From Chara braunii (taxonomy: Eukaryota > Streptophyta > Charophyceae > Charales > Characeae), in the NCBI GenBank assembly GCA_003427395.1, contig BFEA01000394.1, positions 827,907 to 886,613 on the forward strand: a stretch of DNA of 58,707 nt, written 5' to 3'. The first letter of the stretch is position 1. Every line of letters begins with the position of its first letter. A program made the translations under genes and the position numbers. The notes beneath the pieces are model-generated. The model did no database searches. It worked only from the letters and a program-made list of their open reading frames with translations, and was not told the DNA's origin. This document shows, in pieces, positions 55,620 to 58,707 of this stretch.

Positions 55620-55710
55620 TAAGACCTCGAGTTCCCGCGTGAACCGCAGTTCCGACCTGAGCCCTGAGTAGACCCGCGCTAAGACCTCGAGTTCCCGCCT
55701 GAACCGGAGT
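55620..55710. repeat. 60-bp period duplication
   Basis: TAAGACCTCGAGTTCCCGC at 55620 recurs at 55680 with the following GTGAACCG/CTGAACCG. Confidence 0.85.
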
Positions 55711-55956
55711 CAAAAAAGTGCCACAGTTACCCAGAACAAAGCTCAAACCTCGCCCTCTACAGTAGTGTTCCATCCAGCTCATGCTGCTCATCCTTCGTCT
55801 TGATCTGAAGATCACTCGGCTGGCTATTCGCCATTGGATTTTTTCTTTTTTTTCTCTCAGAAATTCGCCATTGGATTTGACTTCACGATCGATCTGTTTA
55901 TTGACGGTTCCACGAATCTGCCATGCAGGCGGCGGGCAGCTACACCTTTTGACTCT

Positions 55957-56861
55957 GGGCCTCACTCCACCACTCACCACGGCGCGAATGTCAACAATTT
56001 TTATTTCTTTTTTATCGTGGTGAGTGGGCTGTGGTGAGCACTCACCACGGCGTTGGATCTCCCCGCCTGTCCTCCGGACATCCGGCCACAGCCCAGTCAG
56101 CACGGCCTCTTTTTTTGTTTTTTTTTGGGTGGTGGGGGGGGGGAACAGCACGGCGTTCCCCGCCTGTCCTCCGGGGCATCTGGTAAATTTGGAACGATAA
56201 AGAGAAGGGTAATTAGCATGTATGCCTCCTTTTTGCGCACGGATGACACACATAAGGGTCTCTCTCCACCACTCACCAGAACGCAGTGTTGGTCAGAGGC
56301 CTCCCCGCTCCACCACTGTTGGTAAGTGCTGGCCTCACCGCTCCACCACTCACCGCGGCGCGAATACCATCAAATGTTTTTTTTTTTCTTTTCTTTACCG
56401 CGGTGAGAGCGCTCACCACGCAGTTGCTTTTCCTCGCCTGCAAAGGCGGAGTTGTGGGGGAACCTCGCGCACTTTGGGCCTCGTTCCACTACTCGCCATC
56501 CGCCACGCATGGCGGATGCGACTTCGTTCCACTGCATCGCCAATAGCCACGAAATGGACGCTGTCAGAATTTGGGTCCGAAATCACTTGGAGATGTGCCG
56601 TTTTCCGCGAGAAACATGCATTTTTCGGCCTCGTCAAGTCTCGCCACTGTTTGTGGCGGACGGAACGAGGCCCTTTCTCACCGAAAGCGGTGAGCTCACC
56701 TCACTACAAGACAAGGCCGCCGCCAGTCTCCACCAGCCCCGGGCTTGTCTTGTGGTGTGGTGACTGGTGGAAAAGAGGCTGCGTTTTGCCAAGGAAAGTC
56801 CCGTGGCGAGTACTCACCACGCGTACATGGAGTTTGGTCCGTTGGTGGTTGAGCGAGGCCC
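55957..56861. mobile_element. TIR element, 905 bp, TSD TCT
   Basis: Ends GGGCCTCACTCCACCACTCA and, from the right, GGGCCTCGCTCAACCACCAA, with TCT directly flanking both (55954-55956 and 56862-56864). The interior repeats CTCCACCACTCACC and CTCACCACGGCG many times, some as local palindromes (about 56019-56050). Non-coding. The TIR resembles element A and the MITE family. Confidence 0.65.
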
Positions 56862-56864
56862 TCT

Positions 56865-57339
56865 CTCCTCCCCTTTCCTCTGCCATTACACAATCTTTCT
56901 CTTTCAATTTTTGAAATTTATTTATTTTTTTAAAGCTATGTTCGTCTCACCTCACACTACCTACCGACCACTACTCCTAATTGTAGGCATACGGGGAACC
57001 CCGGCCAACTGACACACACATCGGGTTCATTCATAAAATTGCATGGTTTCGAAAAACCAGGTTCCGCTCCTCCCACCACACACACTCCATCGCCTGCTTC
57101 TCGGTGCCGTTCGCTCCGCCTCCTCAATCCGCGATCTCGGTTCCCCGCCCGTCGTCCGCCGTTTCGCACCGGTAGCCAGTTGCGCCTGGGTGGGGAAAGA
57201 GAATCCTTTGCCCTTCGGGGTTGTCGATAACCGACCTTGCAATCTGAAAATCATTACCGCTAGCAGGACCAGAAAGGGAGGAGGACGGAGGAGGAGGAGG
57301 AGGAGGAGGAGGAGGGGGGGAAAGAAGAAGAGAGAACGG
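56865..57339. other. Upstream region of tetraspanin 2
   Basis: Contains the probable 5' UTR with a (GGA)n run at about 57288-57318. It resembles the upstream region of tetraspanin 1 in inverted orientation. No other gene. Confidence 0.6.
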
Positions 57340-58194
57340 ATGGCGCTCACTGCCAATGACGGGATTTTTTTTTCTGGTATTCTGTCATTTGGCGCATCGT
57401 TATGTATTGTGATAGGTGGAACGCTCTTCGCGATCGGAGGTGTTGCAAAGTGTGAGGGCTTTCTATTGCTTCCCTCGATGCTGACCGGCATTGTTCTCTG
57501 CCTCAACTCTTTGCTAGCTGTGGCACTAGCGCAATGGAACAGCGAGAACACGGGCAAGAGTAAGGGGAGACATCTGTTTTGCATGCACCTGATCGTGTTC
57601 ACGTTGTCCATTCTTCTGCTGTTATCCTTTACGGTATTCGCCTTCCACGTCAGTGAGGAGGGTGCGTCCGAGTCCGACTGGCTTCAGGAGAGATACCGAG
57701 CCAATGCTACCTGGGGCAAGATCCGCGGGTGTTTGTGGTTCACCCGCGGAGTCTGCAAGCGGTTCATGAAGCATCCAGGCAATTTCTCCGAGTACGAGAG
57801 CACCACGTTGGCGGACCTTGACGACGACTTCAAGCTGACGGCGATGGAGGCGTCCTGCTGCAAGCCCCCAGCTGGGTGCGGATTCGCTCGAACGCCCGAC
57901 ACGGCCACGTTCATCCGGATGAGTAACATGAGCACGGCGAGCCAGGCGAGCGACGCCACCATGCTGACGGAGGAGGACTGCGGTCTGTTCAAGAACTCGG
58001 CGAATGCGCGCTGCTTCGACTGTCTGTCCTGCAAAGCTGAGTTTCTGCACACTGTCAAGCGCCAGTGGCGCAGGTCGGCGGTGATGTGCGTGTCGTTCTC
58101 GACTATCCTGCTGATATGTTTAGTATCCATTTTGGGTGCCTCGAAGCGTGGGGACGGCTTGTTTCTCAGGGAAATTCCCACCCAATCCCCCTGA
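57340..58194 (+). CDS. Plant-type tetraspanin, paralog 2
   Basis: 284-residue four-pass membrane protein starting MALTANDG. TM1 at about residues 9-33 (GILSFGASLCIVIGGTLFAI), TM2 (LLLPSMLTGIVLCL), TM3 (HLIVFTLSILLLLSFTVFAF), then a large extracellular loop with WLQERYRANATWGKI, SCCKPPAGCGF, EDC and CFDCLSC, and TM4 (AVMCVSFSTILLICLVSIL) with a 20-residue cytosolic tail. The ATG at 57340 precedes TM1 directly. The frame is open back to 57043, but that part is a Pro/Arg-rich translation of the GGA repeat and UTR. It is intact and intronless, opposite in orientation to the paralog at 15838-16632. The loop is almost identical between the two, while the N-terminus, TM4 and tail differ, which suggests the loop is under constraint. 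Confidence 0.9.
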   Translation: MALTANDGIFFSGILSFGASLCIVIGGTLFAIGGVAKCEGFLLLPSMLTGIVLCLNSLLAVALAQWNSENTGKSKGRHLFCMHLIVFTLSILLLLSFTVFAFHVSEEGASESDWLQERYRANATWGKIRGCLWFTRGVCKRFMKHPGNFSEYESTTLADLDDDFKLTAMEASCCKPPAGCGFARTPDTATFIRMSNMSTASQASDATMLTEEDCGLFKNSANARCFDCLSCKAEFLHTVKRQWRRSAVMCVSFSTILLICLVSILGASKRGDGLFLREIPTQSP

Positions 58195-58707
58195 CAGCAA
58201 CTGACGGGAAACTGAAGCGCATGTCGTGGGAGCAGTGCGCGTTAATTTCTGTGGCAACCATCGCCCTTTGGTGAAAGGTATCGCCGCGGCGTGAAAGGTG
58301 GCGAGGCGTTTTTTTTTTTTTTTTCCTAAACTGCCTTCGACTTCATCGAGGGACAGCCACATATTTTTCCTCTCAACTCACATGAAACGTGAGCTGTTCG
58401 GAGTTAAGGGAATAACCTTCTTTTTTTTTTTTTTCTCCCCTGAGATTTCACTTGAGGTCGTGGGCTCGAGTGAGGTCGGCGGTCGTGTTTTTTTCTCAGC
58501 GGCCGTTCGGTTTTCCTATCTAAGATCTGTTTTCCTATCTATGATTATTCTTTGGGGTTTTCTGTGATTAACCTTTAGGTGACCCACAGTAAGTATCGCA
58601 TAATGCTGTGGGGTCGTTGACTACAACGCCCTGTTGCCGTCGTACTCTTTAGCAGAACCGAAGCGATGGTAGGGGAGATCGGTTTTTTTTTTTTTTTTTT
58701 TTTTTTT
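58195..58707. other. Downstream of tetraspanin 2, T-rich
   Basis: Three T homopolymers, the last at the window end (58682-58707). No feature beyond a likely 3' UTR. Confidence 0.6.

Overview
Eukaryotic, TE-dominated window from a green-plant (streptophyte) genome. Plant-type tetraspanins, LTR retrotransposons primed by an initiator-Met-like tRNA, and a PIF/Harbinger transposon with a Myb/SANT partner all point that way. The overall look resembles a charophyte alga such as Chara, but that species guess rests on memory of similar proteins and is not shown by the sequence. The only host-type genes I can support are two intronless tetraspanin paralogs in inverted orientation, at 15838-16632 (-) and 57340-58194 (+). 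Nearly everything else is mobile DNA, microsatellite or unassigned spacer.

Layout. 1-7147 is AT-rich spacer with microsatellites, a purine-rich tract, and a sequencing-adapter junction left in the assembly at 4617-4653. 7148-9664 is a solo LTR (minus). 9665-15837 holds tandem repeats, a 5'-truncated retroposon with target-site duplication (TSD), a tRNA-derived SINE with a 10-bp TSD, and several fold-back/MITE-like inverted repeats. 15838-16632 is tetraspanin 1. 17244-40732 is a nest of elements: an outer short TIR element (TSD AAT) contains a MITE (TSD TGA) and a Harbinger transposon (18181-40672, TSD TTA), and the Harbinger contains a Ty3/gypsy element (18302-31710, plus strand). 41328-54471 is a second, divergent Ty3/gypsy element on the minus strand with two LTRs, a primer binding site and a 4-bp TSD. 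54472-57339 holds another copy of the MITE, tandem duplications and a third TIR element (TSD TCT). 57340-58194 is tetraspanin 2.

The most interesting object is the gypsy lineage itself. Both elements share an unusual architecture: Gag with a conserved domain after its zinc knuckle; a PR-RT-RNaseH frame; a separate integrase ORF with its own ATG and an N-terminal PHD-finger-like cysteine module; and two further sense ORFs (A and B) after integrase. In the first element the integrase/A and A/B junctions are stop-start overlaps (TGATG and ATGA), which suggests coupled termination-reinitiation. In addition, the LTRs of all three families here (two full elements and the solo LTR) carry a sense ORF downstream of the TATA box with a conserved motif core. 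I know of no described element with this full combination, but could not search.

All TE genes seen are damaged to some degree. The first gypsy element is broken almost only by in-frame stop codons and G/C-to-A/T-type changes, without frameshifts. The second gypsy element and the Harbinger genes carry both stops and single-base frameshifts. Two N gaps (29046-29670 and 46374-46573) and identical ambiguous bases in the paired LTRs limit what can be said about ages and exact ends.
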